This document shows positions 36,712-45,954 of a stretch of DNA of 64,000 bases, in pieces. The translations under genes were made by a program, and so were the position numbers. Location: the NCBI GenBank assembly GCA_964496575.1, contig CAZCAC010000024.1:1-64000 (forward strand), read 5' to 3'. Position 1 is the stretch's first letter; each line of letters begins with the position of its first letter. Under the pieces are notes generated by a model, which searched no databases, was not told where the DNA came from, and saw nothing but the letters and a program-made list of their open reading frames with translations. This DNA is from CAZCAC01 sp964496575. Lineage in GTDB: Bacteria; Planctomycetota; UBA1135; GCA-002686595.

Positions 36712-37742
36712 GGGCTCACCTCCTCGGCGTGCACCACCTCGATCAGGGCCTCGACGCTCTCGACCGGCACCTCGGGGAGAATGCCGTGGCCGAGGTTGAC
36801 GATGTGACCGCGCGCGGGGACGCTCGCCAGCAGCGCTTCGGCCCCGGCGCGGGTCGTCTCCGGGCCGGCGAGCAGGCAGGCGGGGTCGAGGTTGCCCTGC
36901 AGCGCCTTGCCGTTCCCGGTGTGGGGGCCGAGCCACTCGCGCAGCGCGCCGAGGTCGCTCCGCCAGCAGAGCGCGAGCCCTTCCCCGGGCAGGCGCGCGT
37001 GCTCGCGGGCGAGGTGGGGCGCGCCGTTGGCGAAGTAGATGCAGGGGACGGCCGCGCGTCCGAGCTCCTCGAGCAGGTTCGCGAGGTGGGGGCGCACGTG
37101 ACGGCGCCAGTCCTCGATGGAGAGCAACCCCGCCCACGAGTCGAAGACCTGCACCAGGTCGGCGCCGGCTTGGTGCTGCTCGACGAGGAAGCGGGCGGAG
37201 AGCGTCGCCAGCTTCTCCATCAGCTCGCCGAAGGCCCGCGGGTCCTCCCGCAGGAGTGCCCGCAGGTGGACGAAGTCCTTGCCGCCGCTCCCCTGCACGA
37301 GGTAGGCGGCGATCGAGAACGGCGCCCCGGCGAAGCCGATCAGCGCCGCGCGCCCGGCGAGGCGCTCCTTGACGAGGCGCAGGGTGGCGGGCACCTCGGG
37401 GGCGATCCGGGGACCCTCGGGGACCTCCAGCGCGGCGATCTGCGCGGCGCTGCGCAGCGGCTTCGCGATCTTCGGACCGGGGTCGAAGCGGACGTCGATC
37501 GAGAGTGCCGACACCGGGCTCATCAGGTCGGCGAAGACGATCGCGGCGTCGAGGGGGAAGCGCTCGAGCGGCTGGAGGGTCACCTCCGCGGCGAGCGCGG
37601 GGGAGGCGCACAGCTCCTCGAAGGTGTGCTGCGCGCGCAGCGCTCGATACTCGGGGAGATAGCGTCCCGCCTGGCGCAGGATCCACAGCGGGCGGCGCTC
37701 GGTGGGCTCGCCGCGCAGGGTTCGCTGGATCAGGTCATTCAT
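36708..37742 (-). CDS. hemE: Uroporphyrinogen decarboxylase
   Basis: 344 residues. PLWILRQAGRYLPEYR at the N-terminus is the uroporphyrinogen-binding signature. AIVFADLMSP, IGFAGAPFSIAAYLVQG, VQVFDSWAGLLS, LQGNLDPACL and NLGHGILPEVPVE follow in normal order. It converts uroporphyrinogen III to coproporphyrinogen III. The ATG overlaps the end of the response regulator gene by eight bases and the stop overlaps hemN by four, so it is tightly coupled on both sides. Confidence 0.97.
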   Translation of the reverse strand: MNDLIQRTLRGEPTERRPLWILRQAGRYLPEYRALRAQHTFEELCASPALAAEVTLQPLERFPLDAAIVFADLMSPVSALSIDVRFDPGPKIAKPLRSAAQIAALEVPEGPRIAPEVPATLRLVKERLAGRAALIGFAGAPFSIAAYLVQGSGGKDFVHLRALLREDPRAFGELMEKLATLSARFLVEQHQAGADLVQVFDSWAGLLSIEDWRRHVRPHLANLLEELGRAAVPCIYFANGAPHLAREHARLPGEGLALCWRSDLGALREWLGPHTGNGKALQGNLDPACLLAGPETTRAGAEALLASVPARGHIVNLGHGILPEVPVESVEALIEVVHAEEVSP

Positions 37743-38466
37743 CGTCGCTTCCTCCCTGGCGCTCGAGCGTGAAGCGGTAGCCGACCCCGCGAATGGTGTG
37801 GAAGTGGCGGGGGTGCTCGGGGTCGTGCTCGAAGCGCCGCCGCAGGCGGACGATGAAGTTGTCGATGGTGCGAGTCGAGGGGAACACCTCGTAGCCCCAG
37901 ACCGTCTCGAGCAGGCTCTCGCGCGAGACGACCTCGCCCTCCCGCTCGCTGAGCGTCTTCAGGATCATCGCTTCCTTGTGCGTCAGCTCGTGCTCGGCTC
38001 CGTCCCAGGAGGTCGCCTTGTAGGTGCGGAAGTCGATCGCGTTCTCGTCGAACTCGAGCGTGGCCGACTCCTCCACGCGTCGGAGGTAGCCCTGGCGGCG
38101 TCGGATGATCGCGGCGACGCGCAGGAGGAGCTCGCGCAGGGCGAACGGCTTGGGCAGGTAGTCGTCGCCGCCGGCCTCCAGCCCGCGCACGCGGTCGTCG
38201 AGCTCGCTGCGCGCGGTCAGGAAGAGGATCGGCACGTCGTTCTCCTCGGCGCGCAGGGTGGCGCAGACGGCCAGTCCGTCGAAGCGCGGCATCATCACGT
38301 CGAGCACGACCAGGTCCCACTCCTCCGCCCGGATCCGCTCGAGCGCACTCTCCCCGTCGTGAACCACCTCGGTGCGGTACCCCTCCAGCTGCAGGTTCTC
38401 GGCGATCCCCAGGGCGAGGTTCTCCTCGTCGTCGACGACCAGTACGCGATGTCCGGAAGTGCTCAC
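37735..38466 (-). CDS. OmpR-family response regulator embedded in the heme operon
   Basis: 243 residues from the GTG at 38466, overlapping the kinase stop as GTGA. The receiver domain has acidic residues in VVDDEEN, phosphoacceptor D56 in LVVLDVMMP, LTARSELDD and K in YLPKPFALREL. The winged-helix DNA-binding domain ends in TRTIDNFIVRLRRRFE and HFHTIRGVGYRF, typical of OmpR/PhoB. It is the partner of the adjacent histidine kinase. Its location between hemL and hemE suggests a link with heme or oxidative state, but the targets are unknown. Confidence 0.92.
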   Translation of the reverse strand: MSTSGHRVLVVDDEENLALGIAENLQLEGYRTEVVHDGESALERIRAEEWDLVVLDVMMPRFDGLAVCATLRAEENDVPILFLTARSELDDRVRGLEAGGDDYLPKPFALRELLLRVAAIIRRRQGYLRRVEESATLEFDENAIDFRTYKATSWDGAEHELTHKEAMILKTLSEREGEVVSRESLLETVWGYEVFPSTRTIDNFIVRLRRRFEHDPEHPRHFHTIRGVGYRFTLERQGGSDDE

Positions 38467-39557
38467 GTGGTCCCTCCAGGGTCCTGCGGCCACCACACGC
38501 GGAACGTGGCGCCCCGCCCCGGGCCGTCGCTGGCCGCGGCGATGCGGGCGCCGGAAGCGCGCGCGAGCCGCTCGGCGATGTAGAGCCCCAGGCCCGAGCC
38601 CGGGGTGCGCCGCTGCAGCTCGTCGCCGGCGCGGTAGAACTTCTCGAAGAGCCGCTCCGCCTCGTCCGGCTCGAAGCCGAGGCCGTCGTCCTCCACCTCG
38701 AGGAGGACGCGGTCCTCCTCCTCGCGGGCGCGGACCACCACCTCGCCGCCCCCCGAGGCGGCGGTCGATTTGATCGCGTTGGAGACCAGGTTGCGGATCA
38801 CCGTGTAGAAGGCGTTTCGATCGCCGCGGGCCAGGAGTCCGCTCGTCACCTCGAGGCTCAGGGTGACCCTTTTCTCCTGCGCCTGTCGTTCGCTCTGCTC
38901 GACGAGCGCACCGAGCTCGCGGGAGAGCTCGAAGGTCTCGGCGGCGAGGAGGAGCGCTCCGGAGGCGATCCGCCCCGCGTCGAGGATGTTGGCGACCATC
39001 TCCTCCAGCCGCTCGACGTCGCGCACCATCCGCCCGGCGAGGCGGGCGGCGGCCTCCTCGCCGGGGCGGCGCAGCTGCAGGGTCTCGGCGGAGAGGCGCA
39101 GGCTGGCCAGCGGACTCTTGAGCTCGTGGCTGACCGCCGCGACGAAGTTCTCCTGGCGGTGGACCAGCCGGGCGCGCTGGCGCAGCGCCTGCGAGACGAT
39201 CGCCACGCCGGTGATCAGGACGACCAGGAAGAACGAACCCTCCCAGCGGTAGCGGTTCAGCCGCCGGCGGCGGTCGCCGTCGAGCCGGGCCAGCGCGGCC
39301 GCGTCGATCTCGACGTGCCCCTCCCGGAAGGTGAGGTGGTCGAAAGCGGGCACGACCCGCTCGAGTCCCATTCCCGTGCCGAGGAGCTCCTGCGCGGCGC
39401 GGAGCTCGGCGTCGAAGCCGTCGAGGCACGCCCGGTGGTTCGCCTCGACGTACCGCTCCTGGTCGACGATCCAGTAGACCACCTGCGCGACGCAGACGAG
39501 CAGCAGGGCGATCATCACGACCTGCAGGGCCCGGGTGTTTCCAGAGCGGCTCGGCAC
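38463..39557 (-). CDS. Sensor histidine kinase embedded in the heme operon
   Basis: 364 residues from a GTG at 39557. Transmembrane helices at about 11-31 and 107-124 flank an extracytoplasmic domain of roughly 75 residues (H41, C44, H74 and H81 are possible ligands). The catalytic part has the H box AAVSHELKSPLASLRL with H144, the N box NLVSNAIKS, and ATP loops EDDGLGFE and GSGLGLYIAERL. There is no obvious HAMP or PAS domain. It begins eight bases after hemL and overlaps its regulator by four bases. The signal is unknown. Confidence 0.92.
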   Translation of the reverse strand: MPSRSGNTRALQVVMIALLLVCVAQVVYWIVDQERYVEANHRACLDGFDAELRAAQELLGTGMGLERVVPAFDHLTFREGHVEIDAAALARLDGDRRRRLNRYRWEGSFFLVVLITGVAIVSQALRQRARLVHRQENFVAAVSHELKSPLASLRLSAETLQLRRPGEEAAARLAGRMVRDVERLEEMVANILDAGRIASGALLLAAETFELSRELGALVEQSERQAQEKRVTLSLEVTSGLLARGDRNAFYTVIRNLVSNAIKSTAASGGGEVVVRAREEEDRVLLEVEDDGLGFEPDEAERLFEKFYRAGDELQRRTPGSGLGLYIAERLARASGARIAAASDGPGRGATFRVWWPQDPGGTT

Positions 39558-39565
39558 CGTACGTC

Positions 39566-40867
39566 CTACTCGAGGAGCTCCCCGAGGGCCGCGGTGAGGC
39601 GCTCGAGGTGCTCGGGCTCGTGCGCCAGGGAGAGGAACCCGACCTCGTAGGCGGAGGGGGCGACGTTGATGCCGCGGGAGAGCAGTCCGTGGAAGATCGG
39701 CCCGTAGCGCTCCGCGATGCTGCCGCCGATCGCGTCGGCGCGGCGCGGCGGCGAGCCCTCGCCCAGGTCGAGCCAGAAGATCGAGCCGACGCGCACCAGG
39801 CTCACCGGGAGCGTCGCTCTCTCGAGCACCGGCGAGAGCCGCGCCTCGAGCTCCTCGCCCAGGCGCTCGAGGCGCGCCCAGCCGTCCTCTTCCTCGAGCA
39901 CGCGCAGGGTGGCCAGTCCGGCGGCCATCGCCACCGGGTTCCCGGAGAGGGTGCCTGCCTGGTAGACCGGACCCAGCGGCGCGAGGCGACCCATGATCTC
40001 GGCGCGACCGCCGAAGGCGCCCACCGGCAGCCCGCCGCCGATCACCTTGCCGAAGGTCGCGAGGTCGGGAGTGATCGAGTACTTCGCCGCCGCGCCACCG
40101 GGTCCGACGCGGAAGCCGTTGATCACCTCGTCGAAGATGAGGAGCGCTCCCGACTCCGCGGTCAGGCGACGCAGGAGGGCGAGGTACTCCGGGCGCTGCA
40201 CGAGGAGCCCGTTGTTGGCGGGGATCGGCTCGACGATCACCGCGGCGATCCGCGAACCCTGCGCGGCGAACAGCTCCCGCAGGGCCTCCTCGTCGTCGAG
40301 CTCCAGCACGATCGTCTGTTCGGTGAAGGCCGCCGGTACGCCCGCGGAAGAGGGCTCGCCGAAGGTGACCAGCCCCGAGCCCGCCTGGACCAGGAGGTGG
40401 TCGGCGTGGCCGTGGTAGCAGCCGGCGAACTTGACCACCGCGTCGCGGCCGGTGAAGCCGCGCGCGACGCGGATCGCGCTCATCGTCGCCTCGGTGCCCG
40501 AGGAGACGAAGCGGACCTGCTCGAGGCCGGGGTACAGCGAGGTCACCTTCTCGGCGAGCTCGATCTCGGCGGGAGTCGGCGCGCCGTAGGTGGTGCCGCG
40601 GGCGGCGGCGGCGCCGATCGCCTCGACCACCTTCGGGTGAGCGTGCCCGAGGATCAGGGGGCCCCAGGAGCCCACGAAATCGAGGTAGCGGTTGCCGTCG
40701 ACGTCGACGAGCTCCGCGCCGCTCGCGCTCGCGATCACCGGCGGGGTACCCCCGACCGCGCGGAAGGCGCGAACCGGAGAGCTGACGCCGCCGGGCAGCA
40801 CCTTCGCCGCGCGCCCGAACAGTTCCTCCGACCGGTGGAGGCCGAGCGATCCGGTGGAGGGACTCAC
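39566..40867 (-). CDS. hemL: Glutamate-1-semialdehyde 2,1-aminomutase
   Basis: PLP enzyme that converts glutamate-1-semialdehyde to 5-aminolevulinate. 433 residues from a GTG at 40867, which overlaps the hemB stop as GTGA and has GGAGGG five bases upstream. An in-frame GTG two codons earlier lacks this spacing. LPGGVSSPVRAF, GSWGPLILGHAHP, SSGTEATMSAIRVARGFTGRD, KFAGCYHGHAD, LIFDEVINGFR and the PLP lysine in TFGKVIGGGLPVGA are diagnostic. Its presence with hemA shows the C5 route. Confidence 0.97.
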   Translation of the reverse strand: MSPSTGSLGLHRSEELFGRAAKVLPGGVSSPVRAFRAVGGTPPVIASASGAELVDVDGNRYLDFVGSWGPLILGHAHPKVVEAIGAAAARGTTYGAPTPAEIELAEKVTSLYPGLEQVRFVSSGTEATMSAIRVARGFTGRDAVVKFAGCYHGHADHLLVQAGSGLVTFGEPSSAGVPAAFTEQTIVLELDDEEALRELFAAQGSRIAAVIVEPIPANNGLLVQRPEYLALLRRLTAESGALLIFDEVINGFRVGPGGAAAKYSITPDLATFGKVIGGGLPVGAFGGRAEIMGRLAPLGPVYQAGTLSGNPVAMAAGLATLRVLEEEDGWARLERLGEELEARLSPVLERATLPVSLVRVGSIFWLDLGEGSPPRRADAIGGSIAERYGPIFHGLLSRGINVAPSAYEVGFLSLAHEPEHLERLTAALGELLE

Positions 40868-41865
40868 AGCCACCCTCCTTCCATCGCGTCGCGAGCGTGG
40901 TAGGTGATGATCACGTCGGCGCCCGCCCGGCGGATCGCGTAGAGGTTCTCGCGCACGATGCGCGCCTCGTCGAGCCAGCCGCGCTCGGCGGCCGCCTTCA
41001 CCGCGGAGAACTCACCGGAGACGTTGTAGGCGGCGAGCGGCAGCCGGGAGGCCGCGCGAACCCGGGCGATCACGTCGAGGTAGGCGAGGGCGGGCTTGAC
41101 CATCAACAGGTCGGCGCCCTCCTCCTCGTCGAGCAGCGACTCGCGCTCCGCCTCGCGGGCGTTGCGCGAGTCCATCTGGTAGCCCTGGCGATCGCCTTTC
41201 CCCGGCGCGGAGTCGGCGGCCTCGCGGAAGGGACCGTAGTAGGCGGAGGCGTACTTCGCCGAGTAGGAGAGGATGCCCGTGGTCTCGAAGCCGCTCTCGT
41301 CGAGCCGATCGCGGATCGCGGCGACGCGGCCGTCCATCATGTCCGAGGGCGCGACGACGTCCGCGCCGGCGCGCGCGTGCGACAGCGCCATCTCGGCGAG
41401 CAGCGGAAGGCTCGGGTCGTTCCGCACCTCGTCGCCCTCGAGCACGCCGCAGTGCCCGTGGTCGGTGTAGGCGCAGAGGCACACGTCGGTGAAGACGAGG
41501 AGGCTCTCGCCGAACTCCGCCTTCAGCACCGAGACCGCGCGTTGCACCGCGCCGTCGTCGTCGGCGGAGTGCTCGCCGCGCGCGGTCTTCTCGCCGTCGC
41601 CGGCGAGGCCGAAGAGCAGCACGCTCTCGAGGCCGAGCTCGAGGTCGAGCGCGACACGCTTCAGGAGATCGTCGCGGCCGTAGCGCTCGATGCCGGGCAT
41701 CGACGGGATCACCTCGCGGCCCCGATCCGACGGGAGGACGAAGTGCGGCAGGACGAGCCTCGACGCGTCGAGGTCGGTCTCGGTGACCAGCTCGCGCAGG
41801 ATCCGGCTCCGGCGCAGGCGTCGCGGCCGCGTCCGGGCCGGCGTGGTTCGATGGGAGTCAGTCAT
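40864..41865 (-). CDS. hemB: Delta-aminolevulinic acid dehydratase (porphobilinogen synthase)
   Basis: Condenses two 5-aminolevulinate molecules to porphobilinogen. 333 residues. FTDVCLCAYTDHGHCGV provides three cysteines for a zinc active site, so this is a zinc-type enzyme. The Schiff-base lysines are in SYSAKYASAYYGPFREA and MVKPALAYLD. PSDMMDGRV and AYNVSGEF are also present. It overlaps hemD by eight bases upstream and hemL by four downstream. The N-terminal 20 residues are Arg-rich. Confidence 0.97.
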   Translation of the reverse strand: MTDSHRTTPARTRPRRLRRSRILRELVTETDLDASRLVLPHFVLPSDRGREVIPSMPGIERYGRDDLLKRVALDLELGLESVLLFGLAGDGEKTARGEHSADDDGAVQRAVSVLKAEFGESLLVFTDVCLCAYTDHGHCGVLEGDEVRNDPSLPLLAEMALSHARAGADVVAPSDMMDGRVAAIRDRLDESGFETTGILSYSAKYASAYYGPFREAADSAPGKGDRQGYQMDSRNAREAERESLLDEEEGADLLMVKPALAYLDVIARVRAASRLPLAAYNVSGEFSAVKAAAERGWLDEARIVRENLYAIRRAGADVIITYHARDAMEGGWL

Positions 41866-42607
41866 GGTTCGTCAGAGGGGAGCTGGCGGCGGCCCAGGCG
41901 CGCTCGGCGGCCTGGACCATGCCGGTGAGGTCTCTGGTGTTCGATTCGGCGGCGACCGGCCAGCCCGCCTCGCGGGCGGCAGCGCTGGTCGTGGGGCCGA
42001 GGGTGATCACCGGCGCGGTCGGTGGGGAGGAGCCGCGCGCGGCGAAGGCGCGAACCGCCGACGGGCTGGCGAAGAAGATCGCGTCGGCCGCGGGCGGGGT
42101 CTCGCCCGGCTCGCCGGAGATGCCGACGGTGCGGTAGAGCACCAGCCGCTCGACGCCTCGACCCGCGGCGCGGAAGCACTCCTCGAATTCGGGGCGGCCT
42201 TCCTCGGCGGCGACGAGCAGCACGCGCTCATCTCCCGCGAGGTGCTCGAGGAGCGCGTCGGCCAGGCTCGCGGCGGTCCCCAGCGGAGCGACCAGCGCGG
42301 GCGGCTCGAAGGCGGCCTCGGCGCGCGCGGCGGTGATCGGTCCCACGCAGGCGATCCGTGGCCCGCCGGGCCAGGCGCCGGGGGCGAGGGTCGCGACGGC
42401 GCTCACCGCGTGACGCGAGCAGAAGGCGATCCACGCGCAGGCCGCGATGCCGGCGCGGAGCTCGCCGGCGCGCTCGGCCAGGACCTCGCGGCGCAAGCAG
42501 GGGAAGGAGAGCGCCGTGGCGCCTCGCTCGGCGAGACCCTCGGCCCAGGCGGCGTTGTCCTCCGCGGAGCGTGTCAGCAGGATCCTCTTCGCCTCGATCG
42601 AGCTCAT
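41858..42607 (-). CDS. hemD: Uroporphyrinogen-III synthase
   Basis: 249 residues. It cyclises hydroxymethylbilane with inversion of ring D. Sequence conservation in this family is low. Support comes from RILLTRSAEDNAAWAEGL at the start, FCSRHAVSAV, the inter-domain region, ADAIFFASPSAVRAF and VITLGPTTSAAAREAG, and from its place directly between hemC and hemB with four- and eight-base overlaps. No methyltransferase (CobA) fusion is present. Confidence 0.9.
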   Translation of the reverse strand: MSSIEAKRILLTRSAEDNAAWAEGLAERGATALSFPCLRREVLAERAGELRAGIAACAWIAFCSRHAVSAVATLAPGAWPGGPRIACVGPITAARAEAAFEPPALVAPLGTAASLADALLEHLAGDERVLLVAAEEGRPEFEECFRAAGRGVERLVLYRTVGISGEPGETPPAADAIFFASPSAVRAFAARGSSPPTAPVITLGPTTSAAAREAGWPVAAESNTRDLTGMVQAAERAWAAASSPLTNHD

Positions 42608-43539
42608 CGGACCCGCTCTCCTTCTCGAAGGAGCAGGGGAAAGACCTCGTTCGCGAGCGCCAGCGGATCGTCCCCGCGCGCCCGGCCGCGTCGGAGCGCT
42701 CCGTCGACCTCCAGCGCGGCGACGAGCTCGAGGCCGCCATTCTCATCGCTCCGGCAGTGAGCGCCGAAGGGAACCTGGCAACCGGCGTCGACTTTTCCGA
42801 GCAGGGCGCGCTCGGCGCGGACCGCACGGTGAGCGGCGGCATCGTCGAGGGCACCGACCGCGTCGCCCACCGCCGGATCGTCCGACCGCACCTGCAGCGC
42901 CAGCGCGCCCTGCGAGGGGGCGGGCACGAAGAGCTCCGGGTCGAGATCGACCTCGACGAGGCCGACCCGCGAGGGCGCTTCCCCCTCGCCGCGCTCGGCG
43001 GCGCGATCGAGGCGACAGAGCCCCGCGCCCGCGAGCAGCACCGCGTCGAACTCCCCGGCGCGGAGCTTCTTCACCCGCGTGGGGACGTTGCCGCGCAGGA
43101 GCGCGAGCTCCAGGTCGGGGCGGATGTCGCGCACCAGCGCGCGGCGGCGGGCCGAGGCGGTGCCGAGGCGCGCACCGCTCGCGAGCGGCAGGGGGCCGGC
43201 ACCGGGGTCGTGGGCGCTCTCGGTGAAGAGCAGCCGGTCGCGCGGATCGACTCGCTCGGGCACCGCGGCGATCCGGAGCCCTTCGGGGGAGACGGAGGGG
43301 AGGTCCTTGTAGCTGTGCACGGCGACGTCGATCACGCTCTCGAGCAGGGCGCGCTCGATCTCGCGGACGAAGAGCCCCGGCGCACCGACCTCGGCGAAGG
43401 GGCGGACCTGGTCCGCGTCGCCGCTGGTCCTGATCACGACGATCTCGACGTCGTGTCCGTGGCGAACGAGCGAGCGCTCCACCCACCGCGCCTGGGTCAG
43501 GGCGAGCTGCGAACCGCGGGTGCCGATGGTGAGCTTCAC
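42604..43539 (-). CDS. hemC: Hydroxymethylbilane synthase (porphobilinogen deaminase)
   Basis: Polymerises four porphobilinogens. 311 residues. IGTRGSQLALTQA at the N-terminus, catalytic D80 in HSYKDLP, RGNVPTRVKKL and the dipyrromethane cofactor cysteine C254 in DAGCQVPFGAH are all present. The ATG overlaps the hemA stop as ATGA, and its own stop overlaps hemD in the same way. Confidence 0.97.
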   Translation of the reverse strand: MKLTIGTRGSQLALTQARWVERSLVRHGHDVEIVVIRTSGDADQVRPFAEVGAPGLFVREIERALLESVIDVAVHSYKDLPSVSPEGLRIAAVPERVDPRDRLLFTESAHDPGAGPLPLASGARLGTASARRRALVRDIRPDLELALLRGNVPTRVKKLRAGEFDAVLLAGAGLCRLDRAAERGEGEAPSRVGLVEVDLDPELFVPAPSQGALALQVRSDDPAVGDAVGALDDAAAHRAVRAERALLGKVDAGCQVPFGAHCRSDENGGLELVAALEVDGALRRGRARGDDPLALANEVFPLLLREGERVR

Positions 43540-44894
43540 GCGCGCCGCTCCTCCGCCGGTCCGGGCCGCAGCGAGGCGAACAGCTCCTCGCCGTCGAGGG
43601 CCGCGTCGACCGCGCTCGAGAGCTCGGCGTCCGCGTGCGCGAAGAAGCCGCGGAGGAACTGTGGGCCGTGGTCGCTCGCCGCTTCCCGGAGCCCGGTGGC
43701 GGGCAGGTGGGCGTAGTGCCTGGCCAGCCGCGAGACGAAGCGGCGCAGGAGGTTGCGGCGCTCCTCGTCGAGCTCGGAGAACTCGGCCCGGAGCAGGCGC
43801 TCCACCTGGTCGCGGGCGGTGTGCTCGTAGCGCCGGTGGAGCGCGCCGATCGCGCGGTCCACCGCCCGGGCCGACAGCCGGCGGGCGAAGGTGGCGAGCG
43901 CCTCGTCGACCAGCGCCCGCGCATCGCCCAGCTCGTGCAGGCGCAGGGATCGGTTCTCCGCCGCCGCGGCGGTGATCTCCTCCATGCCGATCCGCTCCAG
44001 CCCGTGGGCCCGGGCGGCCTGCGGATCGACGTCGGGGGGGACGGCGAAGTCGATGAGGAGCGGCGCGGCCGAGGCGCCCCGCGCCGCCCGCAGTCGCGAC
44101 AGCTCGGCGGAGCCGAGGAGCGCCCGCGGCGAGCCGGTGGCGGCGACGACCGCGGCCACCGAGGGGGGCTCGGCGAGGAAGGCGTCGAGGGGGAGGGCGC
44201 TCGCGCCACCAGCCAGCTCCGCGCAGAGACGCTTCGCGTTCTCGCCGCTGCGGTTGACCACGATCGGCGCGATCCCCTCGCCGACGAGGAAGCGCCCGCA
44301 GCGCTCGGTCATCGCCGAGACGCCGAGCAGGACCACGGCCCCGCGCTGGCGAGCGAGGTGCGCGCGCAGGGCGTCGAAGGCGATCTCCGCCAGGGAGGTG
44401 TGTCCGGTGCCGAGACCGGTCTCCCGCTGGATCTTCCGCGCGAGCCTCGACGCACCGTCGAACAGGACCGCGAGCCGGTCGCCGACGAGGCCGCTGGCCC
44501 GCGAGAGCTCGACGGCGTCACGCAGCTGGCCGGTGATCTCGGTCTCGCCCAACCGCGCCGAGTCGAGTCCCCCCGCGACCACGAAGACGTGCTCCGCGGC
44601 GCCTTCTCCCGCCCAGGCGCGCAGCTCGCGCTCCGCCTCGCCGGGGTGCGGCGGCGTGCCCGTCAGCTCGGCGAAGACCCGGCGCCGGTACTCGGCGACG
44701 GGAGTCACGCCGTCGGTGACCAGGATCACCTCGACCCGGTTGCAGGTGGCGAGGTAGACGAGCTCCCGAGCGCCGATCCGGGCGGCGAGCTCGGGCACGC
44801 GGTCCTTCCTCTCCTCCGCGGGAAGGGTGTAGCGCGCCAGGGCGGCGGGGCCTCCCTGACGCCAGCAGAGGCCGACGACGCCGATTCGATCCAT
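43536..44894 (-). CDS. hemA: Glutamyl-tRNA reductase
   Basis: First enzyme of the C5 pathway, reducing Glu-tRNA to glutamate-1-semialdehyde with NADPH. 452 residues from the ATG at 44894. The catalytic Cys is C51 in YLATCNRVEV. FVVAGGLDSARLGETEITGQ, ARKIQRETGLG, VVLLGVSAMTERCG and VNRSGENAKRL form the catalytic and NADPH domains. The C-terminal helical domain may be a little diverged. It is the first gene of the ten-gene heme operon. A TACAAT box stands 29 bases upstream. Confidence 0.95.
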   Translation of the reverse strand: MDRIGVVGLCWRQGGPAALARYTLPAEERKDRVPELAARIGARELVYLATCNRVEVILVTDGVTPVAEYRRRVFAELTGTPPHPGEAERELRAWAGEGAAEHVFVVAGGLDSARLGETEITGQLRDAVELSRASGLVGDRLAVLFDGASRLARKIQRETGLGTGHTSLAEIAFDALRAHLARQRGAVVLLGVSAMTERCGRFLVGEGIAPIVVNRSGENAKRLCAELAGGASALPLDAFLAEPPSVAAVVAATGSPRALLGSAELSRLRAARGASAAPLLIDFAVPPDVDPQAARAHGLERIGMEEITAAAAENRSLRLHELGDARALVDEALATFARRLSARAVDRAIGALHRRYEHTARDQVERLLRAEFSELDEERRNLLRRFVSRLARHYAHLPATGLREAASDHGPQFLRGFFAHADAELSSAVDAALDGEELFASLRPGPAEERRA

Positions 44895-44923
44895 GGGGTT
44901 CCGGGTTGCTGGGTGAGCCGGGG

Positions 44924-44954
44924 ATTGTAGGGCATCGTCCCTCGGGTCTGTCAC
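44924..44954 (-). promoter_or_regulatory. Candidate promoter of the heme operon
   Basis: On the minus strand, GTGACA (44954-44949) and TACAAT (44929-44924) resemble -35 and -10 boxes at a slightly long 19-base spacing. Transcription would start near 44917 and give a leader of about 23 bases before hemA. The site lies in the 83-base gap behind hemH, so hemA-G can be transcribed independently of hemH. Confidence 0.45.
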
Positions 44955-44977
44955 GCGAGCGTCACGAGGCGCGGCTT

Positions 44978-45949
44978 CTACGACTCGATCAGTCGCGCGA
45001 TCGCTCCGATCAGTGCCGGATGATCGGCCACGGCGGGCACCCGGGTGAAGCGGCGGCCGCCGGCCTCCTCGAAGCTCCGTCGCCCGCGCTCGCCGATCTC
45101 CTCCAGCGTCTCGAGCCCATCGGTCAGGAAGCCCGGAGTGAAGACGACGAGGTCCCGGATTCCCTCGCGGGGCAATCGCGCCAGCAGCTCGTCGGTCGCC
45201 GGACCGAGCCACGGCTCGCGTCCGAAGCGCGACTGGTAGCAGAGGATCCCGTCGCTCCTCTCGCGCTGGAGCCGCTCCAGTACCGCCGCGACCGTGCGCT
45301 CGCAGGCCTTCGAGTAGATCCGGTGCTCGTACCGATCGACGCGTTCGGGAATCCCGTGGAAGGAGAAGAGCAGTCGCTGCGGGGCGTCGGCCCCGGAGCA
45401 CACCCGGTGGTACCGCTCGACCAGCGCCTCGACGTACCCGGGATCGTCGGGGGCCAGCGTGCGGTAGCGCAGCCGCTCGCCTAGCCCCAGTCGCTCGCCG
45501 ACGCTCTCCACCACGCGGGCGATGGTGCCGGAGCTCGAGGCGGTGGGGTGGGGGAACAGCGGGACGACGACCACCCGTTTCGCGCGAGCGGCGGCTTCCT
45601 CGACGTGGCTCGCCAGGCCCGGGCTCCCGTAGCGGTACGCCGCGGTGACGCGCACCGATCCCCCGAGCCGCCCCGCCGAGGCTGCGGCGATGGCCTGCGT
45701 CTGCACCGCGAGTGGCGAGCCCTCCTCGCTCCAGATCGACCGGTACGCCTCCGCCACCGCCGCGGGTCGCCGGCGCAGGACGATCCCGTGCAGGATCGGC
45801 AGCCACAGCCAGTGCGCCGGTCGATCGACGACCATCGGGTCGGAGAGGAACTCCCGCAGGAAGGCGCGCACCGCCTCCTCGGACGCTTCGGCGGGGGTGC
45901 CGAGGTTCACCAGCAGGAGCTCGGTGCTCGGGCGGCTCGGACTCTTCAC
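44978..45949 (-). CDS. hemH: Ferrochelatase
   Basis: Inserts Fe(II) into the tetrapyrrole to make heme. 323 residues from the GTG at 45949. LLLVNLGTPAEASEEAVRAFLREFLSDPMVVD is the family opening, split here only for description. The catalytic His is in LLFSFHGIPER and the acidic metal path is in GFLTDGLETLEEIG. YQSRFGREPWLGP is also conserved. A GTG at 45991 is excluded because it lies before a terminator hairpin. hemH precedes the main heme operon on the same strand by 83 bases. Confidence 0.95.
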   Translation of the reverse strand: MKSPSRPSTELLLVNLGTPAEASEEAVRAFLREFLSDPMVVDRPAHWLWLPILHGIVLRRRPAAVAEAYRSIWSEEGSPLAVQTQAIAAASAGRLGGSVRVTAAYRYGSPGLASHVEEAAARAKRVVVVPLFPHPTASSSGTIARVVESVGERLGLGERLRYRTLAPDDPGYVEALVERYHRVCSGADAPQRLLFSFHGIPERVDRYEHRIYSKACERTVAAVLERLQRERSDGILCYQSRFGREPWLGPATDELLARLPREGIRDLVVFTPGFLTDGLETLEEIGERGRRSFEEAGGRRFTRVPAVADHPALIGAIARLIES

Positions 45950-45954
45950 GACGA

